A stretch of 64,000 nt of DNA from positions 3,554,501 to 3,618,500 of the forward strand of contig NZ_CP039934.1 of the NCBI RefSeq assembly GCF_009792295.1, in the 5' to 3' direction. Below the pieces are notes generated by a model that saw nothing but the letters and a program-made list of their open reading frames with translations, made no database searches and was not told the DNA's origin. The position numbers and the translations under genes were made by a program. Source of the stretch: Myroides fluvii (GTDB lineage: Bacteria > Bacteroidota > Bacteroidia > Flavobacteriales > Flavobacteriaceae). Positions 17,590-26,435 of the stretch are shown here, one piece after another. The first letter of the stretch is position 1; each line of letters begins with the position of its first letter.

Positions 17590-17825
17590 TATCAACCATC
17601 AACCATCAACTATCAACCATCAACTATCAACCATCAACTATCAACCATCAACCATCAACCATCAACCATCAACTATCAACTATCAACCATCAACCATCAA
17701 CTATCAACTATCAACCATCAACCATCAACTATCAACCGTTCACCGTTCACCGTTCACCGTTAACTGTTAACCGTTCACCGTTAACTGTTAACCGTTCACC
17801 GTTAACTGTTAACCGTTAACCGTTA
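17590..17825. repeat. Heptamer tandem repeat tract
   Basis: First a run of ATCAACC/ATCAACT heptamers (about 17590-17735), then runs of CCGTTCA, CCGTTAA and CTGTTAA. Open frames through it are artefacts of stop-free repeats. Confidence 0.9.
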
Positions 17826-18334
17826 ACTAATCTAGTACAAACATACAGCCTCTCTGGAGGACTAACATGATACAGAATTGTGATTTTAGAGGTGGTCCAG
17901 GTTTTTGTTATTTGTGAGGCATAGAATCTGACAAATAACAAACCTCACTGCTTCCCCACAGTATGTCACCCCGACGCTAGGAGGGGTCGCATCCCGCGCT
18001 CACGTCATACTTTTGCTCTTTGTGAAGTTGTAAATGCTCTACAAAGCACAAATCGTAGCGTAGTGAAAATCGTAACGCAGTGAAAATCGTAACGTAGTGA
18101 AGATTCATCGAACACTAAAACAAATATAGAATAAGTGAGATATATTCATCGAACTCCAAAACAAAATATAAACTCGGTTAGATAAAACATAAACCTAATG
18201 AGATAAATATTAACCAATGAGATAAACCTCACAAAAAAACCTGGACCATCCAGATATTCTGATCCTGTACCATTCAAAACCGCAACAGTCCAACTACTTT
18301 TACCCTACAATATTTACTTATAAAATGATATACA
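17826..18334. repeat. Noncoding stretch with 17-bp tandem and 41/42-bp repeat units
   Basis: At about 18040-18110 there are three copies of a 17-bp unit (AATCGTAACGTAGTGAA type). They run into two tandem copies of the 41/42-bp unit on the opposite strand (ATTCATCGAAC...TGAGATAT, 18104-18190), followed by fragments of it. No gene is supported. Confidence 0.7.
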
Positions 18335-18565
18335 ATGAAACAACTAACTTTTTACCATGCGGGTTGTCCTGTTTGCGTCAGTGCTGAACAAGACCTTCTT
18401 AACTTAATTGCTGATTATCCCATCGAAATTATTCACTTGGGAGAAGAACCTGCAAAAGTACAGGAAGCAGAACGCGCAGGAGTGCAATCTGTACCTGCTT
18501 TAGTTTTATCCAATGGCAATGTATTGCACATCAACTTTGGAGCTTCTATTGCTGATCTAAAATAG
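18335..18565 (+). CDS. Small thioredoxin/glutaredoxin-like protein
   Basis: A 76-residue cytosolic protein with the redox motif CPVC (HAGCPVCVSAEQDL) and the cis-proline region VQSVPALVL, both hallmarks of the thioredoxin fold. It is shorter than standard thioredoxin and close to glutaredoxin size. It stands alone and is followed by a strong terminator. The partner is unknown. Confidence 0.8.
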   Translation: MKQLTFYHAGCPVCVSAEQDLLNLIADYPIEIIHLGEEPAKVQEAERAGVQSVPALVLSNGNVLHINFGASIADLK

Positions 18566-18575
18566 CGCATTAAAA

Positions 18576-18606
18576 AAACCGCTAGGGGCAAATGACCTAG
18601 CGGTTT
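18576..18606 (+). terminator. Terminator of the thioredoxin-like gene
   Basis: The stem AAACCGCTAGG / CCTAGCGGTTT encloses a 9-base loop. Confidence 0.75.
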
Positions 18607-18695
18607 ACAGTTGACTGTTTTAATCGTCTTTTTACAACAACCTAACCCTGACTTTCTTTCGTTAGGGTTTATTGCTTCACTACATCGAAAGGAAG

Positions 18696-19217
18696 CTACT
18701 CAACGCTAACATGTTGACGCAGCGTCAACTTCAATTCTTCAAGCGTACAAAGTACATGCTTTGTTTCTATAACAATAGACGTTCCATACGAACTTTTATA
18801 TCCTAAAGCATTGATTTTTTTCAATAAACCTTTATTCTTCAAATATTTACTTTCATCCTTTACGAAAATTAAAAGCAAAGTGTGTTTTTTAATTTTTTTA
18901 GTCTTTATTGATGTAATATCTTTCCATGCTATTTGACCTATATTTATCAAATTCGTGTTATTAATCAGGCCTTCATTCGACACAATTAGTCCATCCTCCT
19001 CAAATAAAAGCAGCACGTATCCAATAAAAAGAGGGATTGAAAAAAAACTAATCAGGATTCCTGCTATTCGAATAAAAAGCTCACTTCGAACAACAGAAGA
19101 AGTAAAAATAGAAGGATATGATATAAATAAAATCCCTACGGTAATTAACACAAACAAGAGCAAAATAAGACAACTAATATCTTTTTTACTCAATTTAAAT
19201 ACAACACGTTTACTCAT
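18696..19217 (-). CDS. STM3941-like membrane protein
   Basis: A 173-residue protein with two N-terminal membrane helices (ISCLILLLFVLITVGILFI and IAGILISFFSIPLFIGYVLL). A cytosolic PH-like domain follows (GLINNTNLINIGQIAWKDIT, TSIVIETKHVLCTLEELK). The pattern matches STM3941-family proteins, which often sit beside polymorphic toxin genes. The start at 19217 (MSKRVVFKLSKKD) is preferred over 19286. It may be an orphan immunity gene, an inference from its neighbourhood. Confidence 0.65.
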   Translation of the reverse strand: MSKRVVFKLSKKDISCLILLLFVLITVGILFISYPSIFTSSVVRSELFIRIAGILISFFSIPLFIGYVLLLFEEDGLIVSNEGLINNTNLINIGQIAWKDITSIKTKKIKKHTLLLIFVKDESKYLKNKGLLKKINALGYKSSYGTSIVIETKHVLCTLEELKLTLRQHVSVE

Positions 19218-19316
19218 TATCTTTCTATGTAAAATAGGATTGCTCTTTCTATTGATATTAAATGATACTAGCATAGCTTGTATCAATGCTTCTACAATAC
19301 TTTTTCCTGTCGCGCC

Positions 19317-19748
19317 TTATTTATTATAATAAATAGATCCATCCAAAATATAAACACTTAAATAGTTTATATCTGATCTAAGTTTAAAACTTCCTCCATC
19401 ATTCCATAAAAAAAGTGAATCATTTCGCATCTTATTATCATTATAATCTTCCAATCCACAACCTTTCTCACTAATTATCATTGCAGTAGAATCAATATCA
19501 GCAATTAATTTTCCGCGATACCACAACAAGGTAAAACCCTCTGTATTAACAGTCTCTATATAACAATCTACTGGTTTACTTATCCCAAAATAGTTATATG
19601 GAACAACATAGCATTTACCTCCAATTCTTTTCCATACAGTTATTTCTTTACCATCTTCCAATTTATAAAAACTTCTACTTTGATCAATGATAAAATATAG
19701 TAATCCAACCATAATTATGAGAGAACTCAGTAATTTAATACTCTTCAT
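19317..19748 (-). CDS. Hypothetical membrane-anchored protein
   Basis: A 143-residue protein with one N-terminal anchor (IKLLSSLIIMVGLLYFII) and a soluble remainder rich in aromatic residues (WKRIGGKCYVVPYNYFG). I do not recognise the family. It belongs to a run of small minus-strand genes next to the toxin cassettes and could be an orphan immunity gene. Confidence 0.6.
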   Translation of the reverse strand: MKSIKLLSSLIIMVGLLYFIIDQSRSFYKLEDGKEITVWKRIGGKCYVVPYNYFGISKPVDCYIETVNTEGFTLLWYRGKLIADIDSTAMIISEKGCGLEDYNDNKMRNDSLFLWNDGGSFKLRSDINYLSVYILDGSIYYNK

Positions 19749-19786
19749 TATACGTATTTAAGTTAAGTCCTATCGCATTACCCAAT

Positions 19787-20245
19787 TTAGTCCAAAATAT
19801 ACTTTGTAAAAACATCATTACTTATCGTGTGATATCCGTTTTCCAGGGATATTATTTGAGGAAACTCAATGGTTAAAACATTACATTGTTCACTCTTACA
19901 CCTATCGTCTATGCGAATGACATCTCCTCTTTTGTATTTATAAACAATACCCGTTGACTCTTTATTTACCTCTAACTTCACATTAAAAAAAGCATCCTTT
20001 TTATACCTTCTCAAGTCTATTGCGATTAATTTAGTATCAAACTCTACCCAGCAAGGGTTTTGATTGTTGAACATAAAGAGATTTCGTTCTATTGGTTCAA
20101 CTTCCTTACTTTTCCTGTTCTTTTTAGCAAAGAATTTAACTTCTATTGCCGGATCAGCTTCAAAAAAAATGTAGCTTTTTTTATGCTGTGCATCTATACG
20201 CTGGCATAGTATAAAAATAATCAACAAAAAAATTCTGGTATACAC
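19787..20245 (-). CDS. Hypothetical exported protein
   Basis: A 152-residue protein with a signal peptide (MYTRIFLLIIFILCQRIDAQ) and a predicted beta-rich domain. Two cysteines lie close together (DDRCKSEQCNVLT). The family is not recognised. It lies 38 bases before the previous gene on the same strand, so the two may be co-transcribed. Confidence 0.6.
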   Translation of the reverse strand: MYTRIFLLIIFILCQRIDAQHKKSYIFFEADPAIEVKFFAKKNRKSKEVEPIERNLFMFNNQNPCWVEFDTKLIAIDLRRYKKDAFFNVKLEVNKESTGIVYKYKRGDVIRIDDRCKSEQCNVLTIEFPQIISLENGYHTISNDVFTKYILD

Positions 20246-20617
20246 AGGTGAATTTTTATCTAACTATATGAATTGGGGGCTTGCTAAAGATACTCTTTTT
20301 GTATTTTATTTTCTTCTGTACGTAGCCTAATTCACACCGTAAATGGTTCACTATAAACCCTAAATAAAACAAACACAAACTATAAATCTCGTTTACAAAC
20401 CAAATAAAACACAGATTTTCAATCACTTACATTTGTTATTCAGCATAAAAACACTTTATTTTACAGTTTCTATTAAACTACACAACATCAAAAGAGGATA
20501 AAAAATTTTACTCGTATGGCAGAGTGGCGGTATTGGAAACGACCGCAAGCGTAAACAAATGATGTGTAAACGTTAGGACACCTAATCTGTACGTGTTTAT
20601 ATTAAAATCTTTCAATT
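20246..20617. other. Noncoding stretch with a weak tRNA-like fold
   Basis: No supported gene. Bases 20514-20603 hold a D-arm-like TGGCAGAGTGGC and ends that could pair (ACTCGTA with TACGTGT, 6 of 7), but no T-arm TTCGA. I do not call it a tRNA. Confidence 0.3.
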
Positions 20618-20866
20618 ATGAGTAATCTTCTATTACTACAAAGTCAATCGGCTATAGATCTTCACAACTTAGCGATTTTACAAGCTCTTTATGAGCAAAA
20701 TGCCAATTTCTCAGCCTATGCCCAAAGCATCAACGAACTGTTTTACTACTATGTACAACATTGTACAGACAACGAAGATGAATTACTGCTCACTTCCACA
20801 GATATTCACAACATCCTAGAAGCGGTTAATACTTTTCAACAACTGAAAGAACCGATAGAAGAGTAG
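20618..20866 (+). CDS. Small hypothetical protein
   Basis: An 82-residue, acidic, apparently all-helical protein (SAIDLHNLAILQALYEQ, DIHNILEAVNTFQQL). There is no signal peptide or membrane segment. It is followed by a clear terminator, which supports real expression. The family is not recognised. Confidence 0.6.
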   Translation: MSNLLLLQSQSAIDLHNLAILQALYEQNANFSAYAQSINELFYYYVQHCTDNEDELLLTSTDIHNILEAVNTFQQLKEPIEE

Positions 20867-20911
20867 TTATATTGGTGGTTCGGAAGCTTAGGGTGAACAG
20901 GTTACTTGAAG

Positions 20912-20943
20912 AACCCCGTTTAAATACCCTTCAAACGGGGTTT
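20912..20943 (+). terminator. Terminator after the 82-residue gene
   Basis: The stem AACCCCGTTT / AAACGGGGTT is followed by T residues. Confidence 0.8.
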
Positions 20944-21077
20944 ATGCTATATGACACCGCATGAAGAAAATTTGAACCGTTCTGATAAAATCCTTTTAAT
21001 CTGCTAGGAAGTTGAGCATCCTTTTTTATTTGCTTATTAAATACTACAAAACAGTTTTTTAAGCTTATTATTTCTTA

Positions 21078-21150
21078 CTAAATAAAGTTCTTTAAAAGTA
21101 TAGCTAATCCTATTAAGATAAGTACTCCCCTCCTATATCCTTTTAAATGG
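21078..21150 (-). pseudogene. 3' fragment of a two-helix immunity gene
   Basis: The minus strand reads HLKGYRRGVLILIGLAILLK then NFI and a stop. This is clearly homologous to the C-terminal half of the intact gene at 31224-31412. The 5' half is replaced by the 275-bp duplicated segment starting near 21150. Confidence 0.65.
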
Positions 21151-21424
21151 CATTTTCTCCACCAACAGGTCCACACCCAGTAGGTCATGCTGACGAAGGA
21201 AGCATCGCATCCGTCACTCAACGCTCGTTATTTCACTAGATGTATCTTACGAAAAAGAAACATGGAACGAAGTTAAGTCTGCGCGATTAGGATAACCAAG
21301 ACTTAAAGCACTTACAATTAGATTTTAATCCATGTTTTTTAATCAAGCTAAGTTTTTAATTAAAAAAACATCTATATAACATTATTATTCCCATCAAAAA
21401 AAGACCAATTCCTCCTAAATATCC
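21150..21424. repeat. 275-bp direct duplication, copy 1
   Basis: Nearly identical to 21688-21962 (offset 538, single-base differences only). It starts GCATTTTCTCC and ends CCTAAATATCC. It carries the 3' half of the small immunity gene plus noncoding sequence. Confidence 0.85.
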
Positions 21425-21537
21425 ACGTATTTCCATTGACTTATCCAAAAAATCATAATCTTTGTTTTTTTTATAAATAAATAAGCTAAATACCAACTAC
21501 TTCCTAAAATACATAGGATAGAATAAACTAATTCCAT
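21356..21537 (-). pseudogene. Frameshifted paralogue of the two-helix immunity gene
   Basis: It begins MELVYSILCILGSSWYLAYL and, after a run of eight A bases, continues in another frame as KSMEIRGYLGGIGLFLMGII with the same C-terminus as the intact 63-residue gene at 21894. Loss of one frame at the A-run is the likely cause of inactivation. Confidence 0.65.
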
Positions 21538-21548
21538 TAATTTCCTTT

Positions 21549-21690
21549 TTAAACTTCGTTTTCAATTATCTTAAGCTTTAAAGAGGCTCCTTGCCTAAGA
21601 ATTTATTTCCCTAAATCATTTTTAGGACCAGGAATAACTTTATTCATCCCATCTCCACCCAAAGCCATACTATCTTCTATATAGCTAGCA
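21549..21690 (-). pseudogene. RHS toxin-tip remnant, related to the cassette at 31.4 kb
   Basis: Minus-strand fragments read MALGGDGMNKVIPGP in one frame and LRQGASLKLKIIENEV-stop in another. The second matches the C-terminal end of the toxin at 31426-32415 (LKQGAGLKLNLIQKEI). It lies directly upstream of the frameshifted immunity paralogue, so this is a decayed toxin/immunity pair. Confidence 0.55.
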
Positions 21691-21962
21691 TTTTCTCCGC
21701 CAACAGGTCCACACCCAGTAGGTCATGCTGACGAAGGAAGCATCGCATCCGTCACTCAACGCTCGTTATTTCACTAGATGTATCTTACGACAAAGAAACA
21801 TGGAACGAAGTTAAGTCTGCGCGATTAGGGTAACCAAGACTTAAAGCACTTACAATTAGATTTTAATCCATGTTTTTTAATCAAGCTAAGTTTTTAATTA
21901 AAAAAACATCTATATAACATTATTATTCCCATCAAAAAAAGACCAATTCCTCCTAAATATCC
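21688..21962. repeat. 275-bp direct duplication, copy 2
   Basis: The partner of 21150-21424. It ends inside the coding sequence of the intact small membrane protein. Confidence 0.85.
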
Positions 21963-22085
21963 TTTTAAGTGCATTACATAACTTGTTGTCAAAGCCTTAT
22001 CTCTATTTTTCTCATCTATTAGCGTCATGATAAAAAATAATAATCCTCCTATTATCAAAAGAATTGACAAAAAATAATTTCCCAT
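21894..22085 (-). CDS. Small two-helix membrane protein, putative immunity protein
   Basis: A 63-residue protein with two membrane helices (YFLSILLIIGGLLFFIMTLI and GYLGGIGLFLMGIIMLY) joined by a charged loop (DEKNRDKALTTSYVMHLK). It is homologous to the 62-residue gene at 31224, which follows a glycine-rich toxin. It lies 5 bases after an RHS tip remnant. Immunity function is inferred from position and paralogy. Confidence 0.65.
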   Translation of the reverse strand: MGNYFLSILLIIGGLLFFIMTLIDEKNRDKALTTSYVMHLKGYLGGIGLFLMGIIMLYRCFFN

Positions 22086-22090
22086 TTTAA

Positions 22091-22316
22091 TTATTCTTTT
22101 AGTTTTTCATTTACAATCTCTGGAATAAAATTATTTTCTCCTCCCGAGTTATCATGCCACATTCCTTTGTTAAATGTCCAGCTTCCAGTACTATTATCGT
22201 TATGAACATCTCCATTTTAAAAATTACCATGCTCTGTTGGATCAGTACTCATCCCCGTTGGATCAATCAAATTCATCGGGTTATTGTGCCCATGTCGCCA
22301 ACGGAACGGGTTCACA
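22091..22316 (-). pseudogene. Truncated RHS tip with in-frame stop
   Basis: The minus-strand frame gives VNPFRWRHGHNNPMNL, IDPTGM, then a short tip. An in-frame TAA at 22219-22217 interrupts the tip, which continues NGDVHNDNSTGSWTFNKGM and ends KLKE-stop at 22091. The RHS part matches the cassette at 23553-24233. It is cut upstream at the VDP codons, as in that cassette. Confidence 0.65.
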
Positions 22317-22360
22317 CACAACCACCTCTACTTCTTCTTTTCCTCTCACGAACTCAACCT

Positions 22361-22770
22361 TGGTTTTACAAGATCAACTGTTCCTATAAAAGTAGGATTT
22401 ATTTCAATTGAAAAACGGATCATCACTGAAAAAATGCATCTGTCAATTACCCTAATAACCATCCGGTATCCCGTTCACTACCCACACTCGTCATGTCACC
22501 CTGAGGCAACGAAGGGTCGCATCCTACAAGGCGTTGAAAGACGAGCAATGGTTGACGAGCGTTGATTGTTGATTGACGGGTGTTGAATAACAGATGCGAT
22601 TTCTCCTTCGTCGAAATGACATGACGGGGAGTGATTGACGGAGTGTTGATTGACGAGTGTTGAGCACACACAGTACCCACACACAGTACCCACACACAGT
22701 AATCACCCTGAGGCAACGAAGGGTCGCATCCTACAAGGCGTTGAAAGACGGCGTTGAGTGACGAGTGTTT
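22361..22770. repeat. Dispersed repeat R1, copy 1, with extra tail
   Basis: A ~200-bp element (TGTTCCTATAAAAGTAGG ... TAACCATCCGGTATCCCG ... GAGGCAACGAAGGGTCGC). The tail repeats GTTGATTGACG-type units and contains CACACACAGTACC three times. A second partial copy of the GAGGCAACGAAGGG segment follows near 22710. Confidence 0.8.
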
Positions 22771-22789
22771 GGGAATACGCTATAAAAGA

Positions 22790-22823
22790 CAAAACCCGCT
22801 AATCGAAAGACTAACGAGTTTTT
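22790..22823 (-). terminator. Imperfect hairpin repeated after R1
   Basis: AAAACcCGcTA... / ...TAaCGaGTTTT. A better-paired copy is found at 24672-24706. Confidence 0.4.
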
Positions 22824-22893
22824 CTTCTTTATAATTTATGCGACTGGATCGTTCCCGAGGCTTTAGCTGAATCTGGGCAATCGGGTTTCTCCA

Positions 22894-23547
22894 TTACCAA
22901 ATAACCATCCAATATATTACAATTTTGTGTTGTTGACTTATTGCCATTCCTTTTGAATAACCATTTCCCCATTCTTTTGGCATCTGCTCAGAAGCTATTT
23001 CTAATCCTTTATAAAAAATCCCTTTCTCTGCTTCAAATACATAGATATCAAATTCATCATCTTTCCAAATATCTATCTTACTATCCTGTTGAAAATCAAC
23101 AAAATTAGGAATAGGCAATTTATTGCTGTAACATTTTTTTTCAATTTCAATACCTTCTTTTAGTTTTGGTTTATCGTAACTTTCAAGTGACTCAATTGTT
23201 TCAAAAGGATTCACCTTAAACAAACAATCTTCTTTAGAATTATATTTATCTCTATAACCTCTTTCTGATAAATAACTCACAATTGAGTCGATTTCTGTTT
23301 TCGGTATATTATATTGATATAAATAAAGTCCAATATTATTCTTTCTAACGTCAGTGTTGGAACTCAAAGAATTTTCAAAACGTTTAAGTGCTATTGGAAA
23401 ATGATCCACCATCAATGAATCGTACTCATTTTTATATTCTAAGTAACTTTTATTCATTCTTTTCACTGATTCTTCATTAAAAGAAAGCTCTTTTTTGCAT
23501 CCTACAAAAACAAAAAAGAAAATAAATAATATAATACTGTTTTTCAT
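22894..23547 (-). CDS. Lipoprotein, putative immunity protein of the 23.5-kb toxin
   Basis: A 217-residue protein with a lipoprotein signal (MKNSIILFIFFFVFVGCKK) and a largely charged, helical remainder. It starts 5 bases after the stop of the RHS tip gene on the same strand. The family is not recognised. A periplasm-facing lipoprotein would suit protection against a toxin acting in the envelope. The immunity role is inferred from position. Confidence 0.65.
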   Translation of the reverse strand: MKNSIILFIFFFVFVGCKKELSFNEESVKRMNKSYLEYKNEYDSLMVDHFPIALKRFENSLSSNTDVRKNNIGLYLYQYNIPKTEIDSIVSYLSERGYRDKYNSKEDCLFKVNPFETIESLESYDKPKLKEGIEIEKKCYSNKLPIPNFVDFQQDSKIDIWKDDEFDIYVFEAEKGIFYKGLEIASEQMPKEWGNGYSKGMAISQQHKIVIYWMVIW

Positions 23548-23552
23548 AATGA

Positions 23553-24233
23553 TTATTTTTTTAATGCTGCTCTAATTACTTTAATCGCATTTTCTAAAAA
23601 TGTAGCTCCTTGTCCATAGTCTCTACTTTTATTAGAATAATATTCCGCTGTTACTTTGTTACTCTGTCCATATGGCTTTATTAAATCATATGTTATACTT
23701 TTAGTACTAGAAGACGGCCCAGAATTACTTGTTTCACGTATTATATTCTTCAGATTCAAATCAGTTTTATTTGCATAGGTAAGTTTACTTTCTCCTATCT
23801 CCTTCAATCCAGGAGTTATATTTTTAAAATTTTCTGCTCCCATCCTTCCCCCAGTTGTGTATTCTGTTTCCATTATTCTAACACTTTCAGCTTTTGCATA
23901 TCCTACACTACTCATAAAACTCTCAGGGTTTTCAATTGGTGCTGCACCATATTTATTGGCTGTCTTTTGAATACTTGAAGCTCGTGGATAATTATCTCCA
24001 AACATATCATCTGCGCCTAATCTATCAAATTTAGTAGCATCACCAACTCCAATACCATCTGCAGTTTCCTGCGTTAAAGTTGATTGGTTAGGTACAAAAA
24101 CAACTGCACCTGTTTCTCTCTGAACAAACCAATCATCTTTCCCTGTTGAATCCTCTTCACTCATCCCCGTTGGGTCAATCAAATTCATCGGGTTATTGTG
24201 CCCATGTCGCCAACGGAACGGGTCCACACACAA
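23553..24233 (-). CDS. RHS tip cassette, unknown C-terminal toxin
   Basis: The first ~25 residues are the end of an RHS core (VDPFRWRHGHNNPMNL, IDPTGM). The remaining ~200 are unique (WFVQRETGAVVFVPNQSTL, ANKYGAAPIENPESFM, GQGATFLENAIKVIRAALKK). There is no N-terminal delivery region. The RHS homology begins abruptly at the VDP codons beside repeat R1, so this is an orphan tip rather than an expressed full toxin. The start codon is uncertain. The toxin family is not recognised. Confidence 0.65.
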   Translation of the reverse strand: MCVDPFRWRHGHNNPMNLIDPTGMSEEDSTGKDDWFVQRETGAVVFVPNQSTLTQETADGIGVGDATKFDRLGADDMFGDNYPRASSIQKTANKYGAAPIENPESFMSSVGYAKAESVRIMETEYTTGGRMGAENFKNITPGLKEIGESKLTYANKTDLNLKNIIRETSNSGPSSSTKSITYDLIKPYGQSNKVTAEYYSNKSRDYGQGATFLENAIKVIRAALKK

Positions 24234-24271
24234 CCACCTCTACTTCTTCTTTTCCTCGCGCGAAACTAACC

Positions 24272-24706
24272 CTGGTTTTACAAAACCAACTGTTCCTATA
24301 AAAGTAGGATTTATTTCAATTGAAAAACGGATCATCACTCAAAAAATGCATCTGTCAATTACCCTAATAACCATCCGGTATCCCGTTCACTACCCACGCT
24401 CATCATGTCACCCTGAGGCAACGAAGGGTCGCATCCTACAAGGCTTTGAAAGACGGCATTGAGTGACGAGCGTTGATTGTTGATTGACGGGTGTTGAATA
24501 ACAGATGCGATTTCTCCTTCGTCGAAATGACATGACGGAGTGTGATTGACGGGGAGTGATTGACGAGTGTTGAGCACACACAGTAATCACCCTGAGGCAA
24601 CGAAGGGTCACATCCTACAAGGCATTGAAAGAAGGCATTGAGTGACGAGTGTTTGGGAATGCGCTATAAAAGACAAAACCCGTTAATCGAAAGACTAACG
24701 AGTTTT
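24272..24706. repeat. Dispersed repeat R1, copy 2, with tail and hairpin
   Basis: The same element as at 22361, including the GTTGATTGACG tail, a second GAGGCAACGAAGGG segment near 24592 and the hairpin AAAAC-CGTTA / TAACG-GTTTT at 24672-24706. Confidence 0.8.
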
Positions 24707-24721
24707 TCTTCTTTATAATTT

Positions 24722-24785
24722 ATGCACACGGATTGCACCCTAGGCTTTAACCGAAGGGCTTGAAGTTAAGTCCGCGCGATCAGGT
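24722..24785 (+). repeat. Dispersed repeat R4, copy 1
   Basis: A ~64-bp unit: GGATTGCACCCTAGGCTTTA ... GAAGTTAAGTCCGCGCGATC. Related copies lie at 26985 (inverted) and 35099. Confidence 0.65.
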
Positions 24786-25018
24786 TCACTTGCGTTCATC
24801 TCTCTTATTCGTACCTCACTATTCTTGATAGCCTTTTCCTCTTGCCGTTCAATACCTTTCTATTACTTTCAAAGCACCGAGAGGTGGTTTGAAACCCTCG
24901 CTTGTACAACGATTATGATAAACCTACTATCATCTCCTATAAAGCATTGAACAAGGTTTCAAACTATTGTCTATTCACAGTACACTCCGCGCGATCGAGA
25001 TTGACATTTCTCAGATAA

Positions 25019-25405
25019 TTAATCTAATTGATACAACAAGTAAAATGAGTATATAAAATTTAATATTATCATACAGATTATACACCATACAATTATACCT
25101 CCTATAAGATTTTGATTTTTAGATAATCGCTCAAATCTTACATTGTAATCCTTCCACACACTTGAATACGTAAAAAATTTCAAGTTAACGATCACAATAC
25201 ATACTACTATAAGCATAAACACTATTTTATTCAAATAAAAGTGTCTATCAATAAAAACCGTATAATAATTCACCACAGACATTACCAACCAGATTTCTAA
25301 AGCCATAATTGAAACTTCTGCTTTAAAAGCACTCCAAAATTTGGGAAAAGAAATCTTTTCCCAAAAAATAAATAATTTATAAAATAAATAATAATATCCT
25401 CTCAT
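25019..25405 (-). CDS. Membrane protein, putative immunity protein of the 25.4-kb toxin
   Basis: A 128-residue protein with about three to four membrane helices (ALEIWLVMSVVNYYTVFI, IVFMLIVVCIVIVNLKFF, GGIIVWCIICMIILNFIYSF). It starts on the base after the toxin stop. Multi-span membrane immunity proteins are typical partners of membrane-acting toxins. The family is not recognised. Confidence 0.7.
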   Translation of the reverse strand: MRGYYYLFYKLFIFWEKISFPKFWSAFKAEVSIMALEIWLVMSVVNYYTVFIDRHFYLNKIVFMLIVVCIVIVNLKFFTYSSVWKDYNVRFERLSKNQNLIGGIIVWCIICMIILNFIYSFYLLYQLD

Positions 25406-26176
25406 CTATAACTCTGGTTTAAATACAGCTCCTCTATTTCCTTTTCTATATGTAGCTTGTGCTTCTCCATAATCTTCTAATGCTCCTGATGCTCCATTTG
25501 GGTGTAAAACTTCCATACCATTATATATGAGAGATGCTGGTGTTCCAAAACCTGTAAAACCTAATGCCCCCATCGTAGTATTAACTCCCATTTTTACAGG
25601 AGAAACTGCACTTGGTGAATTAGGATTCTGTTTATATTCATTCAAACCGTATGTATCTAATGCAATACCTAGACCAAACGTGAATCTACCCAGAAACTTT
25701 CCTATATATGAACCTTTTATATACCACTTACCATTTCCATAATAATTATTACCTAAAAAATTAACAGGAATATCTGGTCTTGCCGTTCCTATAGCAACTC
25801 TCAAAGAAGAATTCCCTATTCCTGCAGCAGCTAAAGTTCCTACATTATTTGCAACTCCAGTAGCAGCCGATAAATCTTTATCCTTAAACCAATTCTTAAA
25901 ATGATTAAACCCCGATTTCTCTTTGTTTTTTTCCCAATCCGATGAAATCTTCTCACTTGAGAAACCACTTTTCTTCGCACTAATAACAATTTCATCTAAA
26001 GTACTACTTATACCTTCAAACGTAGACTCCAATAATGATGGTTGTTTCACAGGATCTCCTTCCCCTGAATTTTCTGCACTCATCCCCGTAGGATCCACTA
26101 AATTAATCGGGTTATTGTGTACATAATGGTACGGATTCCATCCTGGGAAATCTTCCGCCAACGGATCCACACTCAA
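25406..26176 (-). CDS. RHS tip cassette with hydrophobic, possibly membrane-acting C-terminus
   Basis: About 32 residues of RHS core (VDPLAEDFPGWNPYHYVHNN, INLVDPTGM) are followed by a ~225-residue unique tip. The tip has hydrophobic, glycine-rich stretches (AATGVANNVGTLAAAGIGN, KFLGRFTFGLGIALDTYGL, VNTTMGALGFTGFGTPASLI). The core homology begins upstream at the ARYYDPGA motif (26213), where it is cut by repeat R3. With a multi-span membrane immunity partner, a pore-forming or membrane-targeted toxin is plausible. This is inference from composition. Confidence 0.65.
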   Translation of the reverse strand: MSVDPLAEDFPGWNPYHYVHNNPINLVDPTGMSAENSGEGDPVKQPSLLESTFEGISSTLDEIVISAKKSGFSSEKISSDWEKNKEKSGFNHFKNWFKDKDLSAATGVANNVGTLAAAGIGNSSLRVAIGTARPDIPVNFLGNNYYGNGKWYIKGSYIGKFLGRFTFGLGIALDTYGLNEYKQNPNSPSAVSPVKMGVNTTMGALGFTGFGTPASLIYNGMEVLHPNGASGALEDYGEAQATYRKGNRGAVFKPEL

Positions 26177-26212
26177 AAATATATTCGCTCCTGGATCGTA
26201 ATATCGTGCAAT

Positions 26213-26435
26213 TTAGTTGACCGTTGACCGTTTACAGTGAACGGTTCTACATCGCCTTTTACAACAACAAAACCTCTTCTAAAGATAATGCTTTAAAGCT
26301 ACAAACAAATTGTCCTTACACTAGATTTTCTTTTACAAACAGTTGACTTTATTCACGCTGTCAACGTTAACAGTAAACTGTTAACTACAAAAACAAACCC
26401 CTTTAATCCGTTTTGGAAGGTTGGGGTGGATTTTA
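26213..26435. repeat. Dispersed repeat R3, copy 1
   Basis: A ~220-bp element: TTTAGTTGACCGTTGACCG ... TACATCGCCTTTTACAACAA ... heptamers ... TTGGAAGGTTGGGGTGG. It joins the RHS core at the RYYDPG codons. The same junction occurs at 34868. Confidence 0.8.

Larger units (their letters stand above)
16194..17590. repeat. Composite tandem repeat block around two tRNA-like genes
   Basis: A noncoding region built from imperfect repeats of about 145-435 bp. Each contains a unit starting TTTTATCTCATCGAATTGG and running into ATTCGATGAATCTCC (starts near 16321, 16468, 16875, 17309 and 17459). Another segment reads TCTAATTTTCGATGAAtGAAA...CAATCAGAAAAATTAACC, and heptamer runs of the CCGTTAA type are interspersed. 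A segment with a tRNA-like gene is duplicated with a 435-bp offset. No protein gene is supported here. Confidence 0.8.

Noticed and set aside
17487..17819. A CRISPR-like look of the 17.6-17.8 kb tract and the 16.2-17.5 kb block
   Set aside because: The period is 7 bp with no unique spacers in the first, and the second has long imperfect repeats without constant-length spacers. No cas genes are present.
20514..20603. Possible tRNA (D-arm-like TGGCAGAGTGGC, pairable ends)
   Set aside because: There is no T-arm TTCGA and no convincing anticodon arm, and one acceptor mismatch. Evidence is too weak for a call.
22154..24611. Several small frames over R1 copies (for example MPQGDYCVW and MCPCRQRNG types)
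   Set aside because: They read through dispersed repeats and across RHS remnants in the wrong frame.
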